Of a stretch of 64,000 nucleotides of DNA, positions 51,575 to 60,059 are shown one piece after another. Made by a program: the position numbers and the translations under genes. The notes beneath the pieces were generated by a model. That model was not told the DNA's origin and did no database searches. It saw only the letters and a list, made by a program, of their open reading frames with translations. The DNA is from Alistipes sp. (GTDB taxonomy: Bacteria > Bacteroidota > Bacteroidia > Bacteroidales > Rikenellaceae). Every line of letters starts with the position of its first letter. The stretch's first letter is position 1. The stretch spans positions 124,001-188,000 of the forward strand of contig JAGBFA010000001.1 in the NCBI GenBank assembly GCA_017936685.1, written 5' to 3'.

Positions 51575-51582
51575 TATATTTG
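51575..51582 (+). promoter_or_regulatory. -7 promoter box of the small-peptide/lipoprotein operon
   Basis: TATATTTG, 21 bases before the ATG at 51604. Confidence 0.5.
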
Positions 51583-51603
51583 TACAACATAATATTAGTA
51601 CAG

Positions 51604-51750
51604 ATGTATGATAATCCCCGCGAAGAGTATATCTCTCCGCAAATCGAAGTCACGGCCGTCGAGGTCGAATGCACCAACATAAGCGACAGCGGATCGGAAA
51701 TGAGCGATATCGATCCGGTATACGAAAACCAATTCGACGAAATACTATGA
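51604..51750 (+). CDS. Small acidic peptide, 48 residues, of a common Bacteroidales type
   Basis: The reading frame gives a 48-residue peptide starting MYDNPREEYISPQIEVTAVE. It is very acidic after that (SGSEMSDIDPVYENQFDEIL). Tiny proteins with a Y-x-x-P-x-I-E-V-x-x-V-E-x-E start and an acidic tail are common near surface lipoprotein genes in Bacteroidales, but I know of no assigned function. It overlaps the lipoprotein start as ATGA and has its own promoter box, both of which argue that it is real. It could be a secreted or regulatory peptide. Confidence 0.72.
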   Translation: MYDNPREEYISPQIEVTAVEVECTNISDSGSEMSDIDPVYENQFDEIL

Positions 51751-53117
51751 GACCGACAGCACTCATCACCGCATGCCTGCTGTCGATCGCAGCGGCCTCG
51801 TGCACCTGCAATATCGAAGAGACTCCCGCCAGCCGACGGGTGCAATTCCGCATCGAAGCCTCGGCAGACGATACGCGAACGCAGTGGAGCCAAACCCACA
51901 CAAGCCCATATCGTATGGAGTGGTGTGCCGACGACCGGCTGAGAATCGTTCTCTCCACTACCGACAACATGGCCGAGGCCACGATCGGGCAGCTCTCCGA
52001 CGACAGACTGTCGGCATCGTTCGATGTCGATATAGAGTTGGCATCTATGCCCGACAAGTACCGTCTTTACGCCTGCTGTCCCGCCTCGGCATTCGAGGGA
52101 ATAACGACGGCAGAGGACGATCCGCAGCAAACGCCGCGGCTCGACTTCACCGTCCCGACACACCAGCGACCCTCCGCGCAATCGTTCGATCCGGCCGCCG
52201 CCGTGATATTCGGCAGCTCGGCAGGCGACATTGCACCGGCATCGTCCGTCGCAATGAAATTCACCTCGATAGTGGCTTACGGCAAGATAACGGTCAAAGA
52301 TCTTCCTTTGGACGACGGCGAGCGGGTAAGATCGATAACGCTTGCGGCCTCACAGCCCATATCGGGATCGGCCGCATATAGCTTCGACGAAGAGACTCCG
52401 CACACTACGGCCGCACAATCGGCATCGGGCAGCATAGAGATGGAGTATGCAACCGCCGAGGGCACGTTCTCCGCATGGTTTGCGGCAATACCGGCTTCGC
52501 TTCGCGACGGCTGGCTTTGCGTGTGCGTCAAGACCGACCGCGGGCGATACGAGAAGCTGATAGATCTGAGCGGCAAGGAGTTCACCTTCGAACATAACCG
52601 CATATTGTCGTTCACCGTAGACATGAGCCCGACCGTCCGTTCGGAGCACCCCGTATGGCATCGCATATCGTCGCCCAAGACGATCTGCAACGGTGTGCAC
52701 ATCATCGTCTGCGACGGATTCTACTGCTCCAACAGCGAACAGACATTAGGCCACCCGCAGGCAACGCCGCTCTCCGATGCCGGCATCACGGTCGACGGCA
52801 ACACTCTCAGCGGCACAGTCGGCGACTCCGCCAAGTGGGACTTCTCGCTCAGCGATACGGGCGAGGTGGTCATAAGCAAATACGGCGACAGCGACACATG
52901 GCTCTATGCGGCCAACACCAACAACGGCATATATGCCGACAACGACGTCAACCGCCGCTATCCCTGGCGATTCTCCACCGCCGACGGAGCCTTGCGCGCC
53001 GTCTGCAACACACGCTATCTCGGCATTGCCGCTGCGGGCTGGCGGTCATACACCTCTTACACCAACGCCAACTACATATCGAGTGCGATAGAGCTGTTCG
53101 GGTTATATGTGGAGTAG
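51747..53117 (+). CDS. Fimbrillin-like surface lipoprotein
   Basis: 456 residues. The lipobox (LSIAAASC-T) follows a signal peptide. The N-terminal half resembles the fimbrillin-family (Mfa-like) adhesin fold of Bacteroidales: VQFRIEASADDTRTQWS, then MEWCADDRLRI and KYRLYACCPAS. The C-terminal third (about 330-456) is a separate beta-rich domain with IIVCDGFYCSNSEQT. The start at 51747 overlaps the preceding small peptide gene by four bases, implying coupled translation. Probably surface-exposed; no fimbrial assembly genes nearby. Confidence 0.7.
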   Translation: MRPTALITACLLSIAAASCTCNIEETPASRRVQFRIEASADDTRTQWSQTHTSPYRMEWCADDRLRIVLSTTDNMAEATIGQLSDDRLSASFDVDIELASMPDKYRLYACCPASAFEGITTAEDDPQQTPRLDFTVPTHQRPSAQSFDPAAAVIFGSSAGDIAPASSVAMKFTSIVAYGKITVKDLPLDDGERVRSITLAASQPISGSAAYSFDEETPHTTAAQSASGSIEMEYATAEGTFSAWFAAIPASLRDGWLCVCVKTDRGRYEKLIDLSGKEFTFEHNRILSFTVDMSPTVRSEHPVWHRISSPKTICNGVHIIVCDGFYCSNSEQTLGHPQATPLSDAGITVDGNTLSGTVGDSAKWDFSLSDTGEVVISKYGDSDTWLYAANTNNGIYADNDVNRRYPWRFSTADGALRAVCNTRYLGIAAAGWRSYTSYTNANYISSAIELFGLYVE

Positions 53118-53257
53118 GAAGAATTATACCGGCTGCATTGTTGTATTTTCGATCTTAAATAACTATCTTTATGACGTATTGCTTCGTTGCACAACGATAC
53201 TATCAACCCTATATATGCACAATAGCATAAATAAATGTTTAACCAATTAACAACATT

Positions 53258-53749
53258 ATGAAAAGACTATTTATCCTCCTGACTGCCGTCGCAATAGGCA
53301 TCGGCTCGCTCCAAGCAAAAACTCCGATCAAATATCACGGAGAGGTCGATCTGGGATACTCCATCGGCGTGGGGACATTCGCAACTGGCCGTGTCAATAT
53401 CCACACCATTCAGGGTGTGGAGATAGGCAAATACTTCTCTACGGGCATCGGCATCGGCGCAGACATATATCACGAGTTTCCCGATGTCATGGTACCGATA
53501 TACCTCAACCTTAAAGGATACCTTCCCGTATCAAAGATAGTCAAACCGTATGTATCGGTGGATATCGGCGGCGGCATCGGTGCCTCGGAGGGTTTCAGCG
53601 GCCTGTCGGGTTCGACATATACCATTGCTGTCGGTGTCAAGGCAAAGATGTTCAAGGCACAGTTAGGCTATAACGTACAGCGATTGTCGGAGTCGGGCAT
53701 AGGCATCAATATGAATGCCGTGCAGATAAAGCTTGGTGTAATGTTCTGA
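53258..53749 (+). CDS. Small outer-membrane beta-barrel protein
   Basis: 163 residues. A signal peptide (MKRLFILLTAVAIGIGSLQA) precedes about eight amphipathic strands (GEVDLGYSIGVG, GVEIGKYFSTGIGIGADIY, PYVSVDIGGGIGA), closing with AVQIKLGVMF. This is an OmpX/OmpW-like small barrel. No functional motif. It is monocistronic, ending at a very strong terminator. Confidence 0.78.
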   Translation: MKRLFILLTAVAIGIGSLQAKTPIKYHGEVDLGYSIGVGTFATGRVNIHTIQGVEIGKYFSTGIGIGADIYHEFPDVMVPIYLNLKGYLPVSKIVKPYVSVDIGGGIGASEGFSGLSGSTYTIAVGVKAKMFKAQLGYNVQRLSESGIGINMNAVQIKLGVMF

Positions 53750-53762
53750 TATCATGCGCTAT

Positions 53763-53806
53763 AAATGAAGTTGTGCCGAAATGTGGATTTCGGCACAACT
53801 TCATTA
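53763..53806. terminator. Very strong bidirectional terminator
   Basis: AAATGAAGTTGTGCCGAAAT (53763-53782) and its near-perfect inverse ending at 53806 form a stem of about 19 bp. It separates the convergent barrel and ogt genes. Confidence 0.92.
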
Positions 53807-54304
53807 TCATATTGCTCCTTCGTCGGAGAGTATGCGACGTTTCATCTCCGAACCCCAGTAGTATTGCCCTATGGAGCCGTCGCGGCGCACGATGCGATGA
53901 CACGGGACTAAGAGAGTGATAGGGTTGTCGCCGACGGCCGAAGCGGCAGCTCTGACGGCCTCGGCATGACCGGCACGCCGGGCAAGTTCGGAATAGCATA
54001 TCGTCTCTCCGCGTCCGACTTCGAGCAATGCGCGCCACACGTCGATCTGAAAAGGCGTACCGATAAGATGCAGCGTAAGGTCGGGCACAAAGATGTCCCT
54101 TTCCGTAACCGACTCCGCAAGCCGCATATTGGGATAAATCGCTTTGACATGCGCCAGCACCGTCTCCCGATCGGGCAAGGCGAAGCCCAAATAGCACAAC
54201 CCTTTGGACGAGAACACTCCGATCATCTCGCCGTAAGGCGAATCCGCAAAAGCATATTCGGCATCGAAAGCCTCGCGGCGATCGTATGAAACATCGATAT
54301 TCAT
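53807..54304 (-). CDS. ogt: Methylated-DNA--protein-cysteine methyltransferase
   Basis: A 165-residue O6-alkylguanine repair protein, which transfers the alkyl group to its own cysteine. The active-site motif LLVPCHRIVRRDG carries the acceptor Cys, preceded by the DNA-binding helix-turn-helix (GETICYSELARRAGHAEAVRAAASAVGDNP) and the conserved IGTPFQIDVWRALL. Typical length. Start MNIDVSYD. Confidence 0.95.
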   Translation of the reverse strand: MNIDVSYDRREAFDAEYAFADSPYGEMIGVFSSKGLCYLGFALPDRETVLAHVKAIYPNMRLAESVTERDIFVPDLTLHLIGTPFQIDVWRALLEVGRGETICYSELARRAGHAEAVRAAASAVGDNPITLLVPCHRIVRRDGSIGQYYWGSEMKRRILSDEGAI

Positions 54305-54333
54305 AGTACAATCTTCATTAATACGAACAAAAA

Positions 54334-54356
54334 GATCCGGCCTGACAGACCGGATC
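54334..54356 (-). terminator. Terminator of the nuclease gene
   Basis: GATCCGG (54334-54340) and CCGGATC (54350-54356) pair; on the minus strand TTTTTGTTCG follows. It lies 28 bases after the stop of the S1/P1 nuclease gene. Confidence 0.75.
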
Positions 54357-54383
54357 GTAGTTATACAAGACGAAGTCTGTCGA

Positions 54384-55163
54384 TTATCGTCCGCCGTAGA
54401 TCGATTCGAGCAGAGCCGCCAGACGAAGACCGCCTTTCAGGAACTGCTCCTCGATGACGGGAGTATATTTGTTGACATAGTCGAACGAGATCTCCACACC
54501 GGCCGGAGAGTCGAAATAGATCTGACGGCTCAGCACGACTGTCTCCTCGATCCACTCTTCGGGTGTGCCGGCCACGATTGTCTCGATCTGCTCGGGCGTG
54601 GCGCGATCGATCTGATACTGCCATTCCGAATAGCTCCACTTGTGCGCCGAGTCCACGATCTTGGTATCCCACACACTGTGCAGTTTGGCATTCGAATAGA
54701 AATACTTCACCTGAATGGTGTTACCGCCTAAGTCGCATTTGTGACCTGCGTGCATCGGACAGTGCATGTCTCCGACAAGATGTATCAGCATCATCAGATC
54801 GGTCTTCTCCTGCTCGGGCGACAGACCTCCCTCTTTAAGACGTGCGACGATCTCGTTGATCGCAACCACCACATCGCCTTTCGACTCCTTCTTCGACTTG
54901 GCATAGGTGCGCTCGTTCTCGTCGACATTGACATAGTGCCACGTCTTGGTATGGGCGTACTCGGGAGTGTGGCTGGCATTGTCGAGCCAGTTGGCGTAAT
55001 ATACGAGCGAGTGGCCGTCGAGCAGAGCCGTAACCTTCGATGCCACCTCGGGCGAAAGGTGATTCTCGGCGATATATGCCACGGTGTCGTGCCCCTTTTG
55101 TCCCCAGCCGAAAGCATTTGTGACGGCCGCAAGACACAATAACGATACGATCAGTCTCTTCAT
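54384..55163 (-). CDS. S1/P1-type zinc nuclease, secreted
   Basis: A 259-residue S1/P1 nuclease that degrades single-stranded nucleic acids and 3'-nucleotides in the periplasm. The signal peptide ends before WGQKGHD, whose Trp and His become zinc ligands. Other ligands lie in NWLDNA, WHYVNVDE, LIHLVGDMHCPMHAGHKCDLGGN and LHSVWDT. It is downstream of rho by 21 bases and may be read through from it. Likely used to scavenge nucleotides from outside DNA. Confidence 0.92.
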   Translation of the reverse strand: MKRLIVSLLCLAAVTNAFGWGQKGHDTVAYIAENHLSPEVASKVTALLDGHSLVYYANWLDNASHTPEYAHTKTWHYVNVDENERTYAKSKKESKGDVVVAINEIVARLKEGGLSPEQEKTDLMMLIHLVGDMHCPMHAGHKCDLGGNTIQVKYFYSNAKLHSVWDTKIVDSAHKWSYSEWQYQIDRATPEQIETIVAGTPEEWIEETVVLSRQIYFDSPAGVEISFDYVNKYTPVIEEQFLKGGLRLAALLESIYGGR

Positions 55164-55184
55164 AATCGGGTTTGTATTTAAGGT

Positions 55185-56813
55185 TTATTGATTCATCGTC
55201 GCGAGGAACTCCTCGTTGCTGTCGGTCATGTTCATCTGCTTTTGCAGGAACTCCATAGCCTCGACCGTGGTCATGTCCGACAGATATTTGCGAAGAATCC
55301 ACGTGCGGCTCATCACATTCGACGACAGCAGCAGATCCTCGCGGCGCGTACCCGACGCAATGACATCGACAGCAGGGTAGATACGTTTGTTAGACAACTT
55401 GCGATCGAGCTGCAACTCCATGTTGCCCGTACCCTTGAACTCCTCGAATATCACCTCGTCCATCTTCGAGCCGGTGTCGATCAACGCCGTGGCTATGATG
55501 GTCAGCGAACCCTTCTCCTCGGTGTTTCGCGCAGCACCGAAGAAGCGTTTGGGCTTGTGCAGCGCATTGGCATCGACACCGCCCGAGAGCACCTTGCCCG
55601 AGGCAGGCTGCACCGAGTTGTAGGCACGCGCAAGACGGGTGATCGAATCGAGGAAGATGACCACATCGTGGCCGCACTCCACCATACGCTTGGCCTTCTC
55701 CAACACCATCTCTGCCACCTTCACATGGCGCGAAGCCTGCTCGTCGAATGTCGAGGCCACGACCTCGGCCTTGACGTTGCGCGCCATCTCGGTCACCTCC
55801 TCCGGACGTTCGTCGATCAGCAGGACGATCATATATACCTCGGGGTGATTGTCGGCAATGGCGTTGGCTATCGACTGCAACAGCATGGTCTTACCCGTCT
55901 TGGGCTGCGCCACGATCAAGGCACGCTGTCCCTTGCCGATGGGCGAAAAGAGATCGATGATACGGTTCGACAGAGAGTTGTGGCCGTTGCCCGTCAGATT
56001 GAATTTCTCGCTCGGGAACAGAGGTGTCATATACTCGAACTGCACACGGTCGCGGATATATTCGGGTTTCAAGCCGTTGATCTCCGATATGTGCACCAGC
56101 GGGAAATACTTTTCACCCTCCTTGGGCGGGCGTATCGTACCGCTCACCGTATCGCCAGGCTTCAAGCCGAATAGCTTGATCTGCGACGGCGACACATATA
56201 TGTCATCGGGAGAATTGAGATAGTTGTAATCGGCCGAGCGCAGGAAACCGTAGCCGTCGGGCATGATCTCCAACACGCCCTCGCCGTCGATCTCGGCCGC
56301 GAAATCGTCTTTGGTCACTACGTCCGACGGCAGACCGTCGTCGTACATCATATTGCCGTCTATGTCGTCCAAGGAATCCTCCGCAATATCCGGTTCATCG
56401 AAAATCCGGTCGTCTTCCATCGGCATGGCAGCCTCCGCGACGGGTGTGACTGTCGCATTCTTCGGTTTGCGTCCGCGTCGTTTGGGTGCGGGACGCTCCG
56501 CAGCCTCTTCGGCAACAGCCTGCTCGACCGACGGTGCAGCCTGGACGGCAGGCTCCTCGCGGCGGCCATGCGCATCGTCAGGTCTGCGCACCGGCGCACC
56601 GACCTTGACACCGCCCACACGCGGACGACGTCCGCGTTTTGCAGGCTGTTGTACAACAGGTTCGGTCTCACCCGCCGGAGCATCGTTGGCTACCGCAGCG
56701 ATCTTATCCAACAGCTCCCTCTTTTTCATAGAGGTCCCGTCGATACCGAGCACTTTGCCGATAGCGCGCAGTTCAGCAATCGTCTTGCTCTGTAATGCAG
56801 TTAAATCTTGCAT
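55185..56813 (-). CDS. rho: Transcription termination factor Rho, with an extended N-terminus
   Basis: A 542-residue hexameric RNA helicase that ends transcription. The N-terminal SAP-like helices ([21 protein letters not shown]) are followed by a basic, AT-hook-rich insertion (about 55-120; [15 protein letters not shown]) typical of Bacteroidota Rho. The cold-shock RNA-binding domain ([21 protein letters not shown]) and the ATPase (P-loop [10 protein letters not shown], Walker [14 protein letters not shown]-loop [11 protein letters not shown]) come next. A minus-strand promoter box lies at 56879-56886. Confidence 0.97.
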   Translation of the reverse strand: MQDLTALQSKTIAELRAIGKVLGIDGTSMKKRELLDKIAAVANDAPAGETEPVVQQPAKRGRRPRVGGVKVGAPVRRPDDAHGRREEPAVQAAPSVEQAVAEEAAERPAPKRRGRKPKNATVTPVAEAAMPMEDDRIFDEPDIAEDSLDDIDGNMMYDDGLPSDVVTKDDFAAEIDGEGVLEIMPDGYGFLRSADYNYLNSPDDIYVSPSQIKLFGLKPGDTVSGTIRPPKEGEKYFPLVHISEINGLKPEYIRDRVQFEYMTPLFPSEKFNLTGNGHNSLSNRIIDLFSPIGKGQRALIVAQPKTGKTMLLQSIANAIADNHPEVYMIVLLIDERPEEVTEMARNVKAEVVASTFDEQASRHVKVAEMVLEKAKRMVECGHDVVIFLDSITRLARAYNSVQPASGKVLSGGVDANALHKPKRFFGAARNTEEKGSLTIIATALIDTGSKMDEVIFEEFKGTGNMELQLDRKLSNKRIYPAVDVIASGTRREDLLLSSNVMSRTWILRKYLSDMTTVEAMEFLQKQMNMTDSNEEFLATMNQ

Positions 56814-56878
56814 ATATGTAAAAATTGTTATGTATTCGTGATTATATGAACGGAATCATTATCCCACCGAAAGCAGTG

Positions 56879-56886
56879 CAAATATA
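56879..56886 (-). promoter_or_regulatory. -7 promoter box of rho
   Basis: TATATTTG on the minus strand, about 65 bases upstream of the rho ATG at 56813. A leader of this length could carry autoregulation, which is usual for rho. Confidence 0.5.
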
Positions 56887-56970
56887 ATACATTTTTTATT
56901 ATTACCAATATTTTTCATAACAATTATACATATTTAACCGCACCTGACGGGGTTTTATTATAAAAAATAG

Positions 56971-56978
56971 TACATTTG
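56971..56978 (+). promoter_or_regulatory. -7 promoter box of the PRiA4-like gene/miaA operon
   Basis: TACATTTG, 30 bases before the ATG at 57009, with TTTTATTA at about the -33 distance (no exact TTTG). Confidence 0.5.
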
Positions 56979-57008
56979 CGTTACATTTATTAACGACACA
57001 CTGCAACT

Positions 57009-57515
57009 ATGGATTTGGTTTTAAGATACCGCATGCTGAGCGACGAAAGCGACCACTTCGTGCGCGACTTTGAGGTGCGTCCCGAGATGACGCTCGCCGA
57101 GTTCCACCGCTTCATCATCGAATCGCTCGGATACGACGACTGCATGGCATCGATCTTCAAGTCGGACTCCCAATGGAACAAACATCAGGAGTATACGCAG
57201 ATGGATATGGGTATCGATTTCGAATCGGCACCGATTGCCATGGACAAGGTGCATCTGTTAGAGGTGACAAGCGAATTGCACGACCGCATGATCTATCTCT
57301 TCGACATGCTCAACGAACGTGCATTCTACATAGAATTAGTAGAGGTCAAACGCGCCGAGCAGGATATGGACTATCCGCGAGTGGCGTTCGAGCACGCCAC
57401 GGCACCCGATCAATACGACCCCGAGATCACGGTCGACGACGGTTCGATCTTCGAGGAGATGATGGGTGAGTTCGGCGAGTTCGAGGGCGACGACAACTAT
57501 GACGACGAATATTGA
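57009..57515 (+). CDS. PRiA4b ORF-3-like (IS1096 TnpR passenger) family protein
   Basis: A 168-residue protein resembling the plasmid pRiA4b ORF-3 family: VLRYRMLSDESDHFVRDFEVRPEMTLAEFHRFIIESLGYDDCMASIF, with a very acidic C-terminus (EEMMGEFGEFEGDDNYDDEY). Despite the family's link to mobile elements, there is no transposase or terminal repeat nearby. The gene overlaps miaA by 17 bases in a stable-looking operon, so a housekeeping role in Bacteroidales is more likely. Function unknown. Confidence 0.78.
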   Translation: MDLVLRYRMLSDESDHFVRDFEVRPEMTLAEFHRFIIESLGYDDCMASIFKSDSQWNKHQEYTQMDMGIDFESAPIAMDKVHLLEVTSELHDRMIYLFDMLNERAFYIELVEVKRAEQDMDYPRVAFEHATAPDQYDPEITVDDGSIFEEMMGEFGEFEGDDNYDDEY

Positions 57516-58422
57516 CCGTCCGACCCTCATCGTAGTGGCCGGACCCACCGGATCGGGCAAAACGGATCTGAGCATACGCCTTGCGCAACACTATGCGGCA
57601 CCCATTCTGTCGACCGACTCGCGACAGATGTATATAGGCATGCCCATCGGAACGGCACAGCCCACGCCGGAGCAGCTGCGCAGTGTGGAGCACCACTTCA
57701 TAGCCGACCGCATGCCCGACAGGGAGTTCAACTGCGGCCAATACGAGATCGAGGCACTGGCACGGCTCGAAGAGTTGTTCGCGCGCCACAGATATGTGGT
57801 CGCCGTAGGCGGTTCGGGACTATACATACAGGCTTTGTGCGAGGGTATGGACGAGCTGCCGCAAGCCGATGACGACCTGCGGCGGGAGCTGCACCGCCGG
57901 CTCGAACAGGAGGGTTTGCAATCGCTCGTCGAGCAGCTGCGCGAACTCGATCCACAATGCTGTTCGACGATCGATCTCTGCAACCCTGCGCGCGTGATGC
58001 GCGCTTTGGAGGTGTGCCTGCTGAGCGGCCGTCCCTGCTCGGAGCAGCGTGTGGGACACCGGCGAGAGCGGCCGTTCCGCATAGTCAAGATAGGTACACT
58101 GATCGATCGTCCGACGCTGTACGAACGTATCGACCGCAGGGTAGATCAGATGATCGCCGACGGGCTGGAACAGGAGGTCGAATCGATGCTGCCGTTCAGA
58201 AACTGCAACGCGCTGCAAACAGTGGGCTATCGCGAACTCTTCGCATACATAGACGGCAAGTGCACGCGCGAGGAGGCCATAGAGCTTGTCAAGCGCAACT
58301 CGCGCCGCTATGCCAAACGCCAAATGACATGGTTCCGCCGCGATGCGGAGATCGCATGGTTTGCCCCTACCGACACCGAGGCCATAATAGAATATATAGA
58401 CAGAAAGGTTTTGCAGAATTAA
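57499..58422 (+). CDS. miaA: tRNA dimethylallyltransferase MiaA
   Basis: A 307-residue enzyme adding a dimethylallyl group to A37 of tRNAs that read codons starting with U. P-loop GPTGSGKT is at 15-22. Motifs include LSTDSRQMYIGMPIGTAQP, VAVGGSGLYIQAL and QTVGYRELFAYIDG. The start MTTNIDRP (57499) overlaps the previous gene. The last codons contain the -33 TTTG of the promoter for tRNA-Leu(UAA), a substrate of this enzyme. Confidence 0.96.
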   Translation: MTTNIDRPTLIVVAGPTGSGKTDLSIRLAQHYAAPILSTDSRQMYIGMPIGTAQPTPEQLRSVEHHFIADRMPDREFNCGQYEIEALARLEELFARHRYVVAVGGSGLYIQALCEGMDELPQADDDLRRELHRRLEQEGLQSLVEQLRELDPQCCSTIDLCNPARVMRALEVCLLSGRPCSEQRVGHRRERPFRIVKIGTLIDRPTLYERIDRRVDQMIADGLEQEVESMLPFRNCNALQTVGYRELFAYIDGKCTREEAIELVKRNSRRYAKRQMTWFRRDAEIAWFAPTDTEAIIEYIDRKVLQN

Positions 58423-58440
58423 ATAAAAATACTACTTTTG
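58410..58440 (+). promoter_or_regulatory. Promoter of tRNA-Leu, starting inside miaA
   Basis: TTTG (58410-58413) lies within the final miaA codons, followed after 19 bases by TACTTTTG (58433-58440), an exact consensus match about 24 bases before the tRNA. Confidence 0.8.
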
Positions 58441-58464
58441 CAGTGTCGCTCAAGCGACATGGAG

Positions 58465-58550
58465 GCTCGAATGGTGGAATAGGTAGACACGCCGGACTTA
58501 AAATCCTGTGACCAGTAATGGTCGTGCCGGTTCGACCCCGGCTTCGAGTA
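58465..58550 (+). tRNA. tRNA-Leu(UAA)
   Basis: A class II tRNA of 86 bases. The acceptor GCTCGAA pairs with TTCGAGT (first pair G-T), the anticodon loop in GGACTTAAAATCC gives TAA, there is a long variable arm, and the T arm is GGTTCGACCCC. Discriminator A; CCA is not encoded. Position 37 is A, as expected for MiaA modification. Confidence 0.93.
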
Positions 58551-58576
58551 CAACGAGTCTGTGGCTCGCCCGAATG

Positions 58577-58612
58577 CCCGAAAGCGGTTATCTCGCTTTC
58601 GGGTGTTTTTTA
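58577..58612 (+). terminator. Terminator of tRNA-Leu
   Basis: CCCGAAAGCG (58577-58586) and CGCTTTCGGG (58594-58603) form a perfect 10-bp stem, followed by TGTTTTTTATT. Confidence 0.92.
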
Positions 58613-58710
58613 TTGCGGCCGCATTTGCCTACGCGCCATCGCCGTGCAATATAGAAATCCCGAACGGCTAATTGCGCACGATTTCTCGCTGACGATAAAT
58701 GACCTTGCGT

Positions 58711-59006
58711 GTCATGTTGAACGAAGTGAAATCTGGTTGGGGTAAACAGAACCACTCTGTCACTCCGAGAGAGGGCGCATGCCCGACCGTGGGAGTCTCG
58801 CGGGTGGGAAAGCGGTGTCGGCGGAAGCCTGTCGACCAAAACAGAGATTCTCACGTCGCGTACTACGCACGCTCCTCAGAATGACAGACCCTCCCCGTCA
58901 TGTTGAGCGTTAGCGAAACATCTGGTTGGGGACAATAAGGTTTATCGCCCTTGCACATATTCCCCAACCAGATTCTTCACCCCGCGTTGCTCCGTTCAGA
59001 ATGACA
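58711..59006. repeat. Composite of inverted repeats, second locus
   Basis: Related to 6503-6840. The left block runs from GTCATGTTGAACGAAGTG (58711) to CCTCAGAATGAC (about 58884), with the inner GTCACTCCGAGAGAGGG and CCCGACCGTGGGAGTCTCGCGG. The right block runs from GTCATGTTGAGCG (58897) to GTTCAGAATGAC (59006) and contains GGTTGGGGA / TCCCCAACC as a stem. There is no coding frame of note in this part of the 750-base gap. Confidence 0.75.
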
Positions 59007-59049
59007 GAGTAAAAAAGCGACCTAAGCCCTACCAACCGCATTTTTCGTC

Positions 59050-59298
59050 AAAAGCGGTATTATACCACGCAAACGAAGATCCGCCGGATAGGTTGTACTT
59101 GGCGTACTACCTATTCGGCGGAGCAAGTGCGCGGCAGTAGAATGCCGCTTTTCACGGAAAACCTCCAAAGAACCACCAACCCAATTTTTCGTCAAAAGGC
59201 GTTAGTAGCGGTGCCGACATGAAATTGGCACGGATAGGCTGTACTCACCGTACTGCCTATTCGCGCCAATGATTGAGGTGCCACTAATGACGCCTTTT
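59050..59298. repeat. Two hairpin repeats with covarying cores, after the LytTR gene
   Basis: The first unit (59050-59152) shares its outer arms (AAAAGCGGTATT, AATGCCGCTTTT) and most of its sequence with 6954-7055, but its inner stem is CCGCCGGATAGGTTGTAC / GTACTACCTATTCGGCGG. The linker CCTCCAAAGAACCACC is repeated. The second unit (59194-59298) has other outer arms (AAAAGGCGTTAGTAG, CACTAATGACGCCTTTT) and the inner stem CGGATAGGCTGTAC / GTACTGCCTATTCG. A GTAC pair at the tip is kept in all three long units. The second unit supplies the stop codon of the LytTR gene. Confidence 0.85.
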
Positions 59299-60059
59299 CA
59301 CGAAAAAGACAACCACTGCTTAAACTCCGGCACACGAGCCTTCGAGATGATGATGCGCTCGGGAGTATCGACCAAGAGATTGAGGGCAAGACGGCTGCCG
59401 AACCATACGGCAATATCCTTGACGGCGCGGCGCGAGATGATGAATTGACGGTTGGCGCGGAAAAATTCGTCGTCGGCAAGCATGCCTTGCAGGGTCTCCA
59501 AAGTCTTATCGACGGGATAGCTGTCGCCCGAAAGGGTAGTGAGGGATACTTTCTCGGCAAAGGTATAAAAATAGGCTATCTGATCGACGGACACGGGAAT
59601 GATCTTATCCTTGAATCGCACTAAAATGACACGCGGACGCTCCGCCTGCGAGGCGACCATCTCGTCGACACGCGCCTTATGTTGAGAGCGGTCGGCAGCC
59701 GAGAGCCGCGACAGTTTATCCAAGGCACGTTGCAGATCCTCCTCCTTGAAGGGTTTGAGCAGATAATCGATGCTGTTGACCTTGAACGCTCGGAGCGCAT
59801 ATTGGTCGTAGGCGGTGGTGAACACGACAGGAGCCTCGATATCGACACTGTCGAAGATGCGGAACGACTCGCCGTCGGCAAGATGTATATCCATAAACAC
59901 CAGATCGATACGGCTCTTATCCGTCGTAAAGAACTCGACGCTCTCCTCGACACTCTCCAACACGGCCACGATCTCGGCATCGGGCACGACATGCTGCAAC
60001 ATGCTGCGCAGGTTGATTGCGGCAGCCGTTTCGTCTTCTATAATCAGGATTCTCATCAT
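59298..60059 (-). CDS. LytTR-family response regulator
   Basis: 253 residues. The receiver domain (about 1-120) has the acidic pair in ILIIEDETAA, the phospho-acceptor Asp in IDLVFMDIHLADG and the conserved Lys in YLLKPFKEEDL. The LytTR DNA-binding domain (about 155-250) has VILVRFKDKIIPVSVDQIAYFY and FFRANRQFIISRRAVKDI. It overlaps the kinase gene as ATG/TGA. The last codon and stop fall at the edge of the hairpin repeat. Confidence 0.93.
   Translation of the reverse strand: MMRILIIEDETAAAINLRSMLQHVVPDAEIVAVLESVEESVEFFTTDKSRIDLVFMDIHLADGESFRIFDSVDIEAPVVFTTAYDQYALRAFKVNSIDYLLKPFKEEDLQRALDKLSRLSAADRSQHKARVDEMVASQAERPRVILVRFKDKIIPVSVDQIAYFYTFAEKVSLTTLSGDSYPVDKTLETLQGMLADDEFFRANRQFIISRRAVKDIAVWFGSRLALNLLVDTPERIIISKARVPEFKQWLSFS

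Noticed and set aside
57009..57515. An insertion sequence around the TnpR-passenger-like gene
   Set aside because: No transposase, terminal inverted repeats or target duplication were seen; the gene is in a tight overlap with miaA.
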